64,000 nucleotides of DNA from Strongylocentrotus purpuratus. Lineage: Eukaryota > Echinodermata > Echinoidea > Camarodonta > Strongylocentrotidae. The position numbers and the translations under genes were made by a program. Numbering within the stretch: the first letter of the stretch is position 1; every line of letters starts with the position of its first letter. Of the stretch, positions 24,794 to 36,774 are shown one piece after another. The stretch spans positions 549,501-613,500 of the forward strand of contig NW_022145556.1 of the NCBI RefSeq assembly GCF_000002235.5. Reading direction: 5' to 3'. The notes under the pieces are model-generated. The model was not told the DNA's origin and searched no databases. It was given only the letters and a program-made list of their open reading frames with translations.

Positions 24794-27139
24794 TTATCCC
24801 TAGAACAAAAAGAAAGGGGGACAGCAAGAGATGAATAAAAGAAAAATTGCATATCAACCAGGTAATGTAAACCTCTTTTAAAAATTTGAATCGCTATCAA
24901 TAATTGTGTCGATAGTTCTCATCCTGAAGCGCTTGTGGCTCAAAGTCTAGCTTTGAATATCCCTGAACAAAATTATCAATAACCACCCACCACCAACAAC
25001 GTTTTCACATGAACGATTACTGCAAACTAAGCCATAGGAAAATAAAGCTTTGCTTACAATCTCCATCATTTCTTCAACAGGTCTGTCCAACCTCAGAGTT
25101 TCTGGATCAGTGTCCAGTCCAAATCTCTCATCGGTTGGTTGGACACCCATGGGTAGTACTTCTGGTGTATCTCCTTCCTTCAGAAACGATAGAGAAAAAT
25201 ATTAGATTTTATTATGATTTTTGTATACAAAGGTTTATCACAGTATATATATTCATGTTATTTATATTATGACATTATCATCCAGATCGATGCATAGCAT
25301 TATAATATTTCAAAGGTTCCAATATTATTTAGGGCTGGGGCTAGAGACCCCTCCACTAATCGAATGACTTAATCAATTAGCAGAAGCAACAATCCTTTTA
25401 GATCATTACATGAAAATACATTTATAATCCTTGTCTGTCACGGTAATACTTCACAAATAATTATTGATCAATTAACGATTCATTACTATGATAGCAGACT
25501 CCTAGAATAATTAATTATTTTTTTTACATGTACGATTCCTGCAAACATGCATGTAGCCATAGGAAAAATGAAGCTGTGCTTACAATCTCCATCATTTCTT
25601 CTGGAGCAGTGTCCAGTTCCAATCGTTCGTCAGTTGGCTGGACACTAATGGGTAGCACTCCTGGTGTTTCTCCTTCCTTCAGAAATGATTAGATTTGATA
25701 ACGATTTTTGTATACGTATATATATATATAGGTATAACCCAAGAGTTAAGCTTCATTTAGTTATCCAGTTGGTGCATTGTATTCAACTGCTCTAACTTTA
25801 TAACATTATTAGCTGTGATTAAGACATATTCACCTCATGGCCTAGACGGGGTAAAATCCGACCCTCTTTGGGGTTTTGGGGGTGGGGCTCTGGGGGCTAA
25901 ACCTTACCTTGTTAATGAGTTACATGGTCTTAGGTAACTTGGAGGGGTCAAATTAGCTTATAAGTGAAATTGTGTGACTCAATGTGTGACTATTTCGGGA
26001 CAGGCTCCCATACCAAAACATACCGACATGAACATTATCATCGAGATCCAGGCATTTCATTATGATAAGGTTCTAATATTATTTAGGGCATGGGTCACCA
26101 TTGGGCACGGGATCCCTCCAGTAATCGAATGACTTAATCAATTATCAGAAGCAACAATCCTTTCAGATCCTTAAAAGAAAATAGATTTATAATACTTGTC
26201 TGTCACCGTAAAACTTTCACAAAATAATAATTATTGATTGATTAATAACAATTCATGGCTATGATTCGCTGATTCCTAGAATGATTATAACAGAGTTAAA
26301 ATTTCACAAAGTGTCTTTGCTTCGATTTGATTTAATACTGCTACAATATCAACTTTTAATAACTGCCATTGTCCCCTTGTATAATTCGTTCATTTTCCTT
26401 TGTTTTTCACGTAAAATTACATTGGCTCAATAAGCAAGTCATTCGTATGACATTTATCTGTCATTTCCGCGAACCCTTTACTTTTAATCTAATATTACTG
26501 CATATTTTTTTTCTCGAGTGTTTACATTCATTCGAATATCCTTTTCTCCAGTTATCTTACCTTGACATCCACCACAATCTCTGTCTGTCTCCCTCCACGG
26601 TGATCTGTAAACAAGGATCGCTGGTCTGGTTTGAGGGTGACTTGGACGGTGCGGAAACTTGGACCACTCACTGACACTGTTACCTGATCAACATAAAAGA
26701 ATCAACAAAATATTACACAATAAGAAAGCCTTTCAATGGCAATATGAGACCCCCCCCCCTTTGTTTACAAGAAAGTAGGTAGGTTTTCCAAGGATATTTC
26801 CCCAAAACGATTCCCTCCAAGACAGTTTTGGCGAACCCACCCCCATAAGGGGATTCCCAAATATTCCCGAATACAAAAAATTGCTTCTCTCCCTCCCTCC
26901 GCCCCCCCCCCCCCCAAATTAAAAAAAAATCAAACCCTCGACGGCTTGCCCAAAGTGATTCTCGATGGAATAAATGCTATTCCTAATGGTGGAAGCTGGT
27001 AGGATTATTTCCCCTTTCCGCTCTCCATTCCTTCGAATTTTGACACCTCTCATTTTTTTACCTCGTATCTCTCCTCATGGTCGCTTCTGCCACTGTTACA
27101 GGATGAATCGCCTCCCCCTTGAAGCTTGGAGGTTGCCAT
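24794..27139 (-). CDS. Novel small multi-exon gene, copy 1
   Basis: Modelled exons on the minus strand: 27139-27062 (26 codons, start MATSKLQGGG), 26683-26561 (41 codons), 25676-25584 (31 codons), 25177-25058 (40 codons) and a last exon opening at 24799 with Gly then TAA. The total is about 139 residues. All introns are GT-AG (donors GTAAG or GTAAAA, acceptors such as CTGAAG and TGTTCTAG) and all coding exons are phase 0. The first exon is polar and probably disordered. The second is rich in alternating hydrophobic residues (VTVSVSG, EIVVDVK), suggesting beta strands. The third type is acidic (EEMMEI) and occurs twice here, in 31- and 40-residue versions. No signal peptide or membrane segment. 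An acceptor-like TTTCAG seven bases before the ATG suggests an upstream non-coding exon. Coding status rests on length changes between copies being only multiples of three. I do not recognise the family and assign no function. Confidence 0.65.
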
Positions 27140-27364
27140 TGTATGACTGAAATATAGAACATAATAAAGTTCAATCGATGAATATGTGATAGCAGATTTC
27201 ATCAATAAAAAAATAAAATAACTAGAGGCGATTGACAAAAAGGGTATTTTTTAACTGATTTAGAGTTCATAACTTAGGCTGAAGCGGCGGAGCGTTATTA
27301 AAAGAAGGAAGGAGCACTGAACAAAAGTTTTTTTGGAGGGTGGGGGGGGGGGGGGAGGAGCACC
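27140..27364. other. Upstream of gene copy 1
   Basis: Moderately conserved in front of all four gene copies. It contains a minus-strand acceptor (TTTCAG at 27147-27152) just before the start codon, and then a poly(G) run near 27340-27355. Confidence 0.45.
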
Positions 27365-28013
27365 TTTATAAAAGAGCGAATACAAAGGAAATGGATGCTC
27401 TCTTCACAATCAGTGGAAAATTATCTGTTTTGGGTAAGCTTTCACTTGCTTTGTAGCAAGCTTCTTCAGACCCATGTCGTAGATGGCGCTGCTGTTGATG
27501 CAGTTTGCCGAGGAAGTAGGGTCAATTACAAGCCTAAGTGTCAGAGCCCGCGAATCAGTTGGGCTCCACCCCTCCCCCAAAACACACCTTTCTTTTTAAA
27601 GAATGAAAGAAAAAAAGAATAGTCACCTATAAGTTTCACAAAAGAGGTTTCAAAATAATGCTCAACTGACCGTTATCTAAATGTCTGAAACCCCTGATCT
27701 TGTGGGTCTCCGCCCCCTGCCAACTCATCTAACCGTAAAAATGCCTAAAATCCCTTTAACTTCCGGGAGCTCTGCCCCTGGGCCCCATTAGTGGCCTTAA
27801 GGCGGGTCCCTGAATGGTCATCTGACCGTAATGCCCCTGGATCCCACGCCAATTTACGCTCTAATCGCTTCGCTTGCTACGCTCTACATAATCGTAAATA
27901 CGAGCCCCCCCCCCCCCCAAACCCCACTTTGAAAAATGTCCTGCAGGGTTTGCATGTAACATGTACATGTTAAAGAGGCGGTTGGTGATGCGAAAAAAAA
28001 ATTCTGGACCTAC
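27365..28013. repeat. Linker blocks, unit 2
   Basis: This is the left arm of palindromic element P (about 27367-27525) followed by the sequence with CTTCCGGGAGCTCTGCC and GCTTCGCTTGCTACGCTC that recurs near 41935-42050 and 60245-60370. It ends in a poly(C) segment. TATAAAAGAGCG near 27367 resembles a plus-strand TATA box, but no gene follows it. Confidence 0.55.
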
Positions 28014-28303
28014 TTAAAGCAGGGCTCCCACCTAGCCGAGATGGAGCCTCGAGTTCTGGCGAGCTGATGGCTAGCCGTTTTATCATTAAAACATATCAAG
28101 AATTCAATTCTTGATATCACGAAATCGAATTCTTGATATCAAGAATTACCATTGCTTTACAACGTAAACTTATTTCTTAATATCAAGAATTGATTTCTTG
28201 ATATCAAGAAATATGTTTTGATGATAAAAACGGCTTGCCATAAGATCGCGCCAGCTCGCCACAACTCGAGGCTCCAACTCGGCTAAGTGGGAGCCCTGCT
28301 TAA
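28014..28303. mobile_element. Palindromic MITE with TTAA duplication
   Basis: Long inverted repeats start GCAGGGCTCCCACCTAGCCG (28019) and end with the complementary CGGCTAAGTGGGAGCCCTGC (28299). The interior is built from TTCTTGATATCAAGAA palindromes. TTAA stands on both sides (28014-28017, 28300-28303), the duplication made by piggyBac-type transposases. The empty site is visible at about 62016. There is no coding capacity. Confidence 0.8.
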
Positions 28304-28445
28304 GAATGGTAAAAGCAAACTTCGGGGAGCTACTGGATTTACGTCACGTGACTCTCCTCGCTTCAGCGCTAACAAAATTAATGCAGGACATGCAGCGCAG
28401 GGCACCGACAAGTCGCGCATGCGCACTACTCACCCCAAACACGAG
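28304..28445. repeat. Linker block, unit 2
   Basis: Matches 43737-43880 and 62020-62145, including GTCACGTGACTCTCCTCGC with a CACGTG E-box. No gene is seen. Confidence 0.5.
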
Positions 28446-28625
28446 GGCCCGAATTCACAAAGGAGGTTTGTCGACAAACCTTGGTTTCCGTACGTCATAT
28501 GACGCGTTTTACGCGTTTTTTTACAAACCTGGTTTGTAAAGAACAAAAGGAGGTTTGGCGAAACAAAAGGAGGTTTGAGCTTAAACCTTGGTCTGAGCTC
28601 AAACCTTGCTTTGTGAATTCGGGCC
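28446..28625. mobile_element. Palindromic MITE, GGCCCGAATTCAC ends
   Basis: A 180-base element with terminal inverted repeats GGCCCGAATTCACAAAG and CTTTGTGAATTCGGGCC and internal AGGAGGTTTG repeats. The empty site is present at about 62143. The flanking duplication is unclear. A solo end of the same family lies at 24625. Confidence 0.75.
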
Positions 28626-29397
28626 ACTATGAGCAAACTTCGACGGTTTTTCCAGTCGTGCAAATGGCAAACCCCGCAAATCGACTGTTTTTCAAAATGG
28701 TGTTTGGGATGTGTAAATGGACCTATGTTGGCGGGTGAAATTACGAGATCATGGAGTACATGGGAGGGAGCAAGGCGAAGAAGCTTTGGAAAATGTTTGC
28801 ATCACCTTCCACTATTCTATCATTTTAACCCTTCATAAGAGGGGCGCATAATCCTTACAAGGAAATCCAACCTTGCTAGCAAACTACCGTGGATGAAAGC
28901 AGAAAATAAGAAAAGTAGACTGGTGAAAGTTTTGAATTTATAAAAGTTGTAGTCACTTAAGGACTCATGGGCTCTTCCAATTGGCGAATCGGCAATGTCT
29001 ATTTATGATGTAGTGACGGACAAGTTTTCCGTTTGCTCCAACACATAAAATGAGTAAAATGTCAATTTTTTTTCAAAATGAATGACTCAGGAGGATCTCT
29101 TCTCTTTAGAGGACCTATGCTTATATGCTACCCAAACTATATATTTTAAGTAGTGCCCCAAGGGAGAAGGCACTTAGGAGAAAAAAAATACATCAATGAT
29201 ATTTTTGTACACGACAAACGGGAGAGTTATCCGTGACTACGTCACAATCCACTGGCCAAACTGCCAATTTGAGATTCGCATAGACTTAGTGATCTCATAT
29301 TTTAATCATTTATAGCGTTCCATATTATTGTCCGATTCATTTCTTTCGCCATTCTGTTTATTTTATTTTTCTGCTTTCACACAAATGAACTTGTTAC
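28626..29397. repeat. Linker block, no gene seen
   Basis: Homologous to 62146-62904. The shorter counterpart in unit 3 (43880-44122) lacks about 530 bases. Frames are not kept between copies. Confidence 0.5.
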
Positions 29398-29840
29398 AAA
29401 GGGTTGGATTGCCGTTTAAGGATCATGACTTGTATTTCTTTTCTCCCCTTTATCTTCCTCTCATTTTGGGGGGCATTTATTGCGCCCCCTTCAACTGTCA
29501 CCCGGGACACGTGCCCCCTTTCAACAATTGTAATGGATGATAATACCTCGTAATGATTTAGAATAGTTGTAAACAAAAGCGAATTTCAAAATAAAGTTGA
29601 ATTGATTAACACACACAAAAAAAAAAAAAAAATCGAATGCAAAAGGTGTTTTGCACGCGTCCGTGTTTATGAAAATATTTTCAGACACATTTGTGTAATG
29701 CAATTTTCATTCGTTTTTGTGACCGCTTGATAGATCTTATCCATATAATTATCGGTTTTGGTTATACAAGCTAATACAATGGATATAAAGTAAACATATT
29801 TGTATAACATATGATTTAATACAAAAAATGGAATCTTGAA
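29398..29840. repeat. Head block H, copy 2
   Basis: Second copy of the block at 1-420, with a poly(A) run near 29615-29632. Confidence 0.75.
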
Positions 29841-30386
29841 TATATTTAAACAAATTGTATAATCCCAGCCATTATTAGTTTCATTTTATTTCAAACATAA
29901 ACAAATCTTTTTTTTTAAATCCTTCAGAATTTTGTTATTCCTACCAAATAACACGTTATTGTTAATAATAATTACGTATGACATCTACAAAATAATATAT
30001 TGTGTTTCTTTTTTACCTTTCTTCTCTAGTCAAACACTCATCTTTTTTTTTCGTCAAGCAAGTTAGTGTAAGTTTTATAACATTCATAAATGCCAATGCA
30101 CATTCATTCATTCAATCATCATTCATTTCGGTTTGATATAGAAAACTCATTGTTAAAAAAAATATCGGATAAACTAGCTGCACTGTTCAAAATTGTATAA
30201 AAGGATCCTTTACATTCACCCAAATTGACAGGGAACAAAAGTTAAAATAAGAATTAAAAAAGATTTGTTAAACATAATTATCGCTCTTCAAACTCGTAAT
30301 AAACATAGGCCTATAAAAATATTTCAAATTTCAGTGTCATACTGTCAGCATTAAGAAAAACGCATAAAAGTAATCCATATACTTAC
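29841..30386. repeat. Module block, no gene seen
   Basis: Partly homologous to 44880-45280 and 63560-64000. It is AT-rich with no supported reading frame. Confidence 0.45.
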
Positions 30387-30475
30387 ATATTGAATGCAGC
30401 GAGGAATAATGAAATAAATTAATGCGACTCCAAAAGAATGTTGTAGATGACTCTTCTTGATGAAGGTTTAAAATG
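30387..30475 (-). other. Exon-like segment with strong donor, unit 2
   Basis: The minus strand ends in CATTCAATAT and then GTAAGTATATG. It lies 3.2 kb upstream of the start codon of gene copy 1 on the same strand and could be its non-coding first exon, joining the TTTCAG acceptor at about 27147. The donor is seen directly; the pairing is inference. Confidence 0.4.
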
Positions 30476-32290
30476 AAATGATCCTTATTTTCAACCTATG
30501 AATGAATTTCGTGAATGAAATCAAATGACTTGTACTTCATAATCATGTCCGAGTATAATTCTGCCGCTTTGCATTTTGTCCCTAAATTCATCATGTTACC
30601 AGATGCATTCAACCATGGCAGCTGTAACATCGTACTGTGTGTGAGATGTTCAAGGCAAGTCGGAGTTATAACACGTTTTTACATATATTGTACAACAAAT
30701 TTGTATGCACTTTTTTCCGGTGAATGTTTGTGTTCCAACACAAGCTCGGTTTCATAAAACTTGACATCAATCATGAATGCTGATGTTCTAAAACAAAATT
30801 GGTCTCATTAGTAAATGCTAAAATGTTAGTAGATTGTATGAACTATTGTAATTTATTATTGATAACAAGTTTTATGAAACGTTGTTTCAGATAATTATAT
30901 CTGATGTGTAATATAATCGATCCATATATTAAAATCCAATCGATTATTATTAATAATAATAATAATAGCCTAATAGTCCACTCCAAATTTTATTAAACCG
31001 AAACGGAAATTCTTTTTGCCCAATTGATCGTGAGCCCGGCAGCCACTGAGCAGCGCCAGATCGACGTTGCTCTATCCCTTATTGTTGAACGCCAAGCAAG
31101 GTAGCAACAACTCCCATCTTTTAACGCATAATATAAGAATATGAGATAGTATGAGAAGAGAAATGTATTGGAATACCATTAATTCATCAAGGAAAGGAGC
31201 ATTTGGTAAATAATTTTTTTAAATTCTGATTAAGTATTTGATTTTCATGGTAAGAGAACGGAGTTTATCTATAACCGTGGACGAAATTTCAGTTTCGGTT
31301 TCAAAGAAGATGAATCAGAAGAAAAGAATTTGGCATTTATGCAAATTAATTTCCCCGGCATCTGAGTTAAACAAAATAAGAGGAAAGAGAGGGAGAGGGT
31401 TTGGGGTAGTAATTATTTTATGTTGAGATATATGAAAATCAAAATTCTAATAACATTCAGTTTTGTTCTGAAAAAAGTAAGCAATGCTTGTTCTAGTTTT
31501 GGGGATGAAATGACTGTGTAGTGCAGTAATATTTTCATATTATGTAATTGTGCTATCGTGATATATTGTGATATTATGAAAAATAAATTGTGTTGTATTT
31601 AAGTTCGTTTATCAAAGGATAAAATGTTTTTTATAATTATGTTTCAGTTTGTGTATGACTATGAAAAATGCTTTGCTCCTATATTATGTTCGAAAAAGAT
31701 TTTGAGTTTTTTGGTAAATGAATCAAATTAATGAACTAAACATATAACAATAACATTGGAAATTAGCTGTTTTCTTCATTTTTTCATTATAGGAAGATAA
31801 GAGTTTATTTTTTGTTCTCAGCTTTTCGCGGAACTCGATTAAGAGAAGAACAAGATCCTGATTTATTTCACTCAATACATACAGGAAAACTATCTTCTGC
31901 AGATAAATCCTCTCGTCATATCCCCACAGGGTCTGTGAGTGCAGAATACTGCGTGCTGGTGTCAAGTCGACTTCATCATGACTTTGTTATCCACCGGGGT
32001 TATCCATTCGATGTTCGTTCTGAGTGTTCATTGGTTGGACAACCCCTACTATGTTACGGCTGGTTTCCCAGGTCCCTTGTTCACTCAAAAGACGACAAAG
32101 GATTCAGGAACCATGAATCTGTTTTCGAGAACCATTGTTAACCAACCACTCAACTCGTCCTCTGGTAGAGAACATAAAAAACATCGGTCTGTGCATCCCT
32201 GTCACACTATGATGGTGAAAACCGAAAACGGTTTAGGTCCTATATACAGTGAAGTTTGTCGGGGAAAACAAATCGTAGTACTACATTTAA
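30476..32290. repeat. Module block with a private insertion
   Basis: Homologous to about 6066-7240, with a 175-base insertion at 30945. The frame at 31812-32141 overlaps sequence whose frame is not kept in units 1 or 3. Confidence 0.45.
30945..31120 (-). mobile_element. Truncated retroelement fragment with TAA tail
   Basis: An insertion relative to units 1 and 3, starting with ATTATTATTAATAATAATAA and containing TGAACGCCAAGCAAGGTAGC. The simple-repeat tail at its left end suggests a minus-strand LINE or SINE 3' end. I recall this type as common in marine invertebrate genomes, but the family is not established here. Confidence 0.45.
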
Positions 32291-32309
32291 AACAAGTTCG
32301 TGTACTACT

Positions 32310-32561
32310 CGATTAGTCTATTCCCATATGGTCTACATACATTATACACAGCCGGTCTACTACCCACATGGTTTAATAACAATTTCGTCTACTTATCATT
32401 GGTCTTATCTCCAATAATTTTACTAACCATTTGCTCTAGTGTTCATTTAGTCTAATTTCCAGTCCCTATAATTCCCAGTTTGTCTAATGCCCATTTTGTC
32501 TTCTACTACCATAAATAATAATAATCATTTTATGATGATTATTATTTATGATTAAATGATT
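32310..32561. repeat. Degenerate inverted flank of minisatellite 2
   Basis: GGTCTA-type words in the same arrangement as 7240-7765, without the CAAT-tailed insertion. It ends in an AT-rich palindrome (ATAATCATTTTATGATGATTAT). Confidence 0.55.
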
Positions 32562-32975
32562 ATTAGACCATATGGATAGTAGACGGGCTTGATGTAGACC
32601 ATATGGAGATAGACCAATTGGGTAGTAGACGGGCTGGGTGTAGACCATATGGAGATAGACCAATTGGGTAGTAGACGGGCTGGGTGTAGACCATATGGAG
32701 ATAGACCAATTGGGTAGTAGACGGGCTGGGTGTAGACCATATGGAGATAGACCAATTGGGTAGTAGACGGGCTGGGTGTAGACCATATGGAGATAGACCA
32801 ATTGGGTAGTAGACGGGCTGGGTGTAGACCATATGGAGATAGACCAATTGGGTAGTAGACGGGCTGGGTGTAGACCATATGGAGATAGACCAATTGGGTA
32901 GTAGACGGGCTTGATGTAGACCAAATGGAGATAGACCAATTGGGTAGTAGATGAACCGGTTGTAGACCAAAACGG
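32562..32975. repeat. 46-bp minisatellite array, 9 units
   Basis: Same 46-base period and position as the array at 7769, but only nine units and a different consensus: ACCATATGG where array 1 has ACCAAATGG. Six central units are near-identical, while the first and the penultimate share GGGCTTGATG. Open minus frames here have the same trivial cause as in array 1. Confidence 0.95.
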
Positions 32976-33904
32976 CCATAAACCCTACAAACTAGCTAAA
33001 AACTAACTTCGAAGCTGAGTCACGTCTCTCGGATGGTGACGTTAAAGGTCGGTCCCCAGATGTAAATAGTCATATCTGATTGATACATGTCTGTAAAAAC
33101 CGAATTACAAACACACACACGATAATAAAACAAATTAAGAAAATAAAGGGAAGAGAACATTTTCAGTTTGATCAATTTTTTTTTTTATAGATTCTACATA
33201 ATAAGGTTTTGATATATTCATGAGGTGTAGAAAAGTGCCATGGACTCAACATTACATCATCTTAATCACAAACTCGTGATTGAGTATTTTCCATCTTTTT
33301 CAAGGGTGTTGGCTATGAAAACCTTCAACCATTCATAATTTGTAGACCGTTGTCGGCAAATCTTGAGATTATTCACTTTGATTATTTGCTTGCTTATTTT
33401 TAATTTGTTTGATGGAAAACTGTTAACATTTATCAACAAATTTGAAAATCTACCGATCATTTTTACATTTGCCGGCAAATTAGGTTCGACGTACCAATTC
33501 AAAATAATTTTATCTGACTTGCCTGTGCTTCAGAATTTCGATTGATTTTTTTTCTTTCTATTATCTTTATAAGAAAACTTCATTCACATGGAACATGAAT
33601 ATTTTGTGTGACAACTTGTAACCATTTGTTTTCGTATTTTGTAATTCATTGTTATCCACTTATGGATATTTAGTACAATCCTTGTATGGTGTATGACCAG
33701 TATTAAATCTAATTTTTAGTTTTCATTTTTAGATCTGTCTTGGGCTCTGTCCCCTTTTTTCACTGCCTATTTGAAATGATAAATTCGGATCCTGCCTTAT
33801 AACAACAAGAACACCAGCCTGAACTACTACAAGAACAAAAACTACAAGGATAAAACTAAAAAGGATATCTGGTTCAAACCGGTCCATAGGGTCTTCCCCT
33901 GATG
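32976..33904. repeat. Module block, no gene seen
   Basis: Homologous to 8913-9719. It adds an AAC-rich stretch at 33799-33865 also present near 47042-47100 but missing from unit 1. Confidence 0.5.
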
Positions 33905-33976
33905 TCACGTCAAGTAGACATAAAAGATATGACGATTCATCTGTTGGGTTTGGCCAATCATCGTTTATATGCAAAT
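33905..33976. promoter_or_regulatory. CRE-like, CCAAT and octamer cluster, unit 2
   Basis: Equivalent of 9720-9786. The CRE is altered to TCACGTCA. GGCCAATCA (33952-33960) and ATGCAAAT (33969-33976) are intact. Confidence 0.4.
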
Positions 33977-35840
33977 TTAACGCTGGCTATCTTGAGCTAG
34001 CGCTACATTGTACGTGTACACTTTCCTAGCGCGCTGTACCATATCAAAGCTATAGCTCATTTCAATTCAACGCATTGCTTAGAGTGGACAAGAGCAAAAG
34101 GCCGTGTATAATATTTATACTTCCTGTCTTTCTACTTCATGGAGAAAAAAAAACAATTTGTGCATGTCACGAAAGATTTCATGTTCTTTTAGTGCAGTTT
34201 CGCGTGGTGGGAGATAATGTTTTTCGTTAATTTTGACCATATTCGGTAGGCAGTGGAGACCTGGAATCTATACTTTGTGAAGATCTATTGACCTAGACCT
34301 AAATCTAAGTTGAATGTTAGTGTTATGGATTTGGATTGCCATGGAGTTTTTAATAAAGACTTCTCTCTTGCAACATGATAAAAAGGTACATGTAAGTGTA
34401 TCATTTAATTTTTAATACCTTAGAGGAAGTGTTGTCATTCAATGAAAGAACACAGTAATAAATTAATTGGTTAACATATATATTTCAGATTTACTACGCT
34501 CAATGGCACAAATCCACAATAATGCCTTTATTTTAAAGTGAACGGTTGTTGAAGGTTGATGAAAAAACTGCGTAATTTGTGTATTAAATGTTACTTATTA
34601 TATTCCATCTACTGTACTAACTCCCCATCATGCAAACAATCCTGAAGAAAATTCTCAAACCAGAAAGATATTTGTGGTTTTCTTTGAGTTTGAAGGCGTT
34701 AACGTGTAACCCCCTTTAACAGTAAATTTTCAGAACCGTTTTCCATGAAAATAAGACATAAAACAGGCGTTTACAAATCTTTCAACATCGAATTGTTTGG
34801 AATGGTATATATAGAGCCAACTCATTTCTCTGTGACGATTTACATTCACCTAAAATTCAATATAATTATAATAATATGGTTGGGAGAATTTAGAAATCGA
34901 TCAGATCATTTTTTTCCCATTTTTATTATCAATAATGGTCTCTATTCACTCAAACTCTAAAATTGAAGTCACTACCTGAGCACCATTTTCTCTCATCTGG
35001 GGGGGGGGGGGGGTTGTAATCATGGTAACAATATTTGAGAGGAATGTGTACAAGGGCAAATATAGTACAGTTACATGTACATGTATATTAAAGTGAATCA
35101 GAAGGGAGAGAGGGGGTTTAAGGAAGAGAAAATAGTAAGAAAACAACTTTGAATACAGTTACTATGAATTCTCTGTGAGGATTGAACCATTTTACTGTAT
35201 TCAATATTTTTATTGTCGTTGTGATTACAGAGTATAATAGAGGCCTGAAATGAAATGCATTCTCTTCCAAATATGTTCATAGTATCGCTGCCGAAAATGT
35301 CTTTAAAACAAAAGTAGGGTACACAGGTCCTATAAATCCCTTACAAAAATAATGTTACAAATGGAAAATCTGCGAAATATGAGAATAACATTATCAGTTC
35401 TCTGCCATGTGATTAAATAAACACAATTTGTTGATGTCATGGGACAGGTTCAAATCCTGTGAGATTCCGGTCAAATCGATCACTAAGAATCTTCTTTGGT
35501 GTCCATACATCATCATTATTGTTTTTTATCCAATCATTATAATTCATTTATCTTCTAAATCTCGTGTCAATCGTAGCACGGTGACATCTGCGTATCATTA
35601 AACCTTCCATGCTTTATCTTGGCAGCTCTACCATGGAAACCTTTTAAAAATACGCTCAATACACATCTCTTCAATTTTGAAAAAAGGAGTATATATTCTG
35701 ATTTATAAGTAAATTTACTATTGGCTCAACAGTTGAAATTACTCTTGAGCTAAACAGTGCGTCCCAGAAAGAAGAAGAATAGAAAAAACGAACCCCGAAA
35801 ACAAACAATTATTGTGAACGAACTAGGCCTACTATGCGCT
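33977..35840. repeat. Module block with poly(G), no gene seen
   Basis: Homologous to 9787-11590 and 47243-49030. A poly(G) run lies at 35000-35013. Confidence 0.5.
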
Positions 35841-35979
35841 TTTCGTGAAAATCATACTTTGATTGAATTAATTCCGGCATACTTGTACATAGTACATGTG
35901 CACATGTGATACTAAGTTACTAACTACAAAGAGAAATGTAATACTAGTATTGGATAAATTGCAAGGTACCAAATGCGCT

Positions 35980-36290
35980 CCAATATTACCCCGGCTCTGC
36001 TAGGCTACCGATTTCGGCACCCACAGCATTCAATGAATTCTTTCCTACCGTTACCCATTTAACACCTGGTAAATAATAATGATAATAATATTCAGTTCTT
36101 GTATAGCGCATAATACGTTATGAAATAACATCTCTATACGCTTCCAAAGAGCTTTGGAAACTATTACCCCAGAATCAGCTCGGGCAGCCGTTATCAGCGC
36201 ACAGTGCATTTCAAGAAATAATCCTACCAGGTACCCATTTAACTCGTGTGGTAAATGTAGATTAATGTCATCGCCACCGTGACGCAAACG
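35980..36290. mobile_element. SINE-like dimer in unit 2
   Basis: Two related halves (about 35980-36065 and 36066-36290) both end in TACC...ACCCATTTAAC words, with an ATAATAATG simple repeat between them. The region replaces the 2.3 kb that units 1 and 3 carry here. The type is common in marine deuterostomes to my knowledge; there is no coding capacity. Confidence 0.4.
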
Positions 36291-36662
36291 TAAAATGACC
36301 CACTCGTTTTCAGCTGGCAACTGGACACACCCTGTCGGTCATTATATTTGTTGTGTCCTTGCCTAACATAGCAACTTGAGCTCTATATTTCGTGCTCCAC
36401 ATGGCCGAACTAAATATCGATCAACTTGGTTTCACTGGGTCACAACATGGCGTATATTCTTTGTTTTGTGCTTGCCCAACAAAGCAGCAGTCGCCATATT
36501 GTGTCCAACTCGAACCGGATTGGCCAAACTATGTGTATAGATGGCTCTGATTTTGAGTTTACGAGGATGCCCTTGGATGATGGCAAATCATTTACGCTTC
36601 AAAATAATTCCTTGTAGCGATGTAGTACTAGATGAGAACAAACATATTTACATGTGTATACC
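36291..36662 (+). other. Conserved MAELNID block, unit 2
   Basis: Counterpart of 14040-14435. The ATG at 36401 reads MAELNID and then QLGFTG because about 20 bases are deleted. This argues against a conserved long protein. Confidence 0.3.
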
Positions 36663-36730
36663 AGAAAGAGAGATAGAGAGGGGGAGAGAGAGAGAGAGAG
36701 AGAGATGAGAGAGATAAAGAGAGAGAGAGA

Positions 36731-36772
<42 letters not shown>

Positions 36773-36774
36773 TA
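36663..36774. repeat. (GA)n microsatellite, unit 2
   Basis: About 110 bases of GA repeat, shorter than in unit 1. It faces the CT tract at 37302. Confidence 0.9.

Noticed and set aside
24634..24900. Minus-strand protein with DNCDLMMADKRHTS
   Set aside because: It would need a last-exon frame inconsistent with the phase-0 donor of the preceding exon. The phase-0 reading stops at once, so this is more likely 3' UTR.
27395..27622. Plus-strand gene starting MLSSQSVENY after a TATAAAAG word
   Set aside because: The sequence is one arm of a palindromic repeat present five times. Frames break in copies, and TATAAAAG is lost or altered in units 3 and at 57960.
31812..32316. Plus-strand frames of 109-125 residues
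   Set aside because: The homologous stretches in units 1 and 3 are frame-broken, and the two frames overlap each other.
32484..32979. Minus-strand repeat proteins in the second minisatellite
   Set aside because: Same cause as above, with fewer units.
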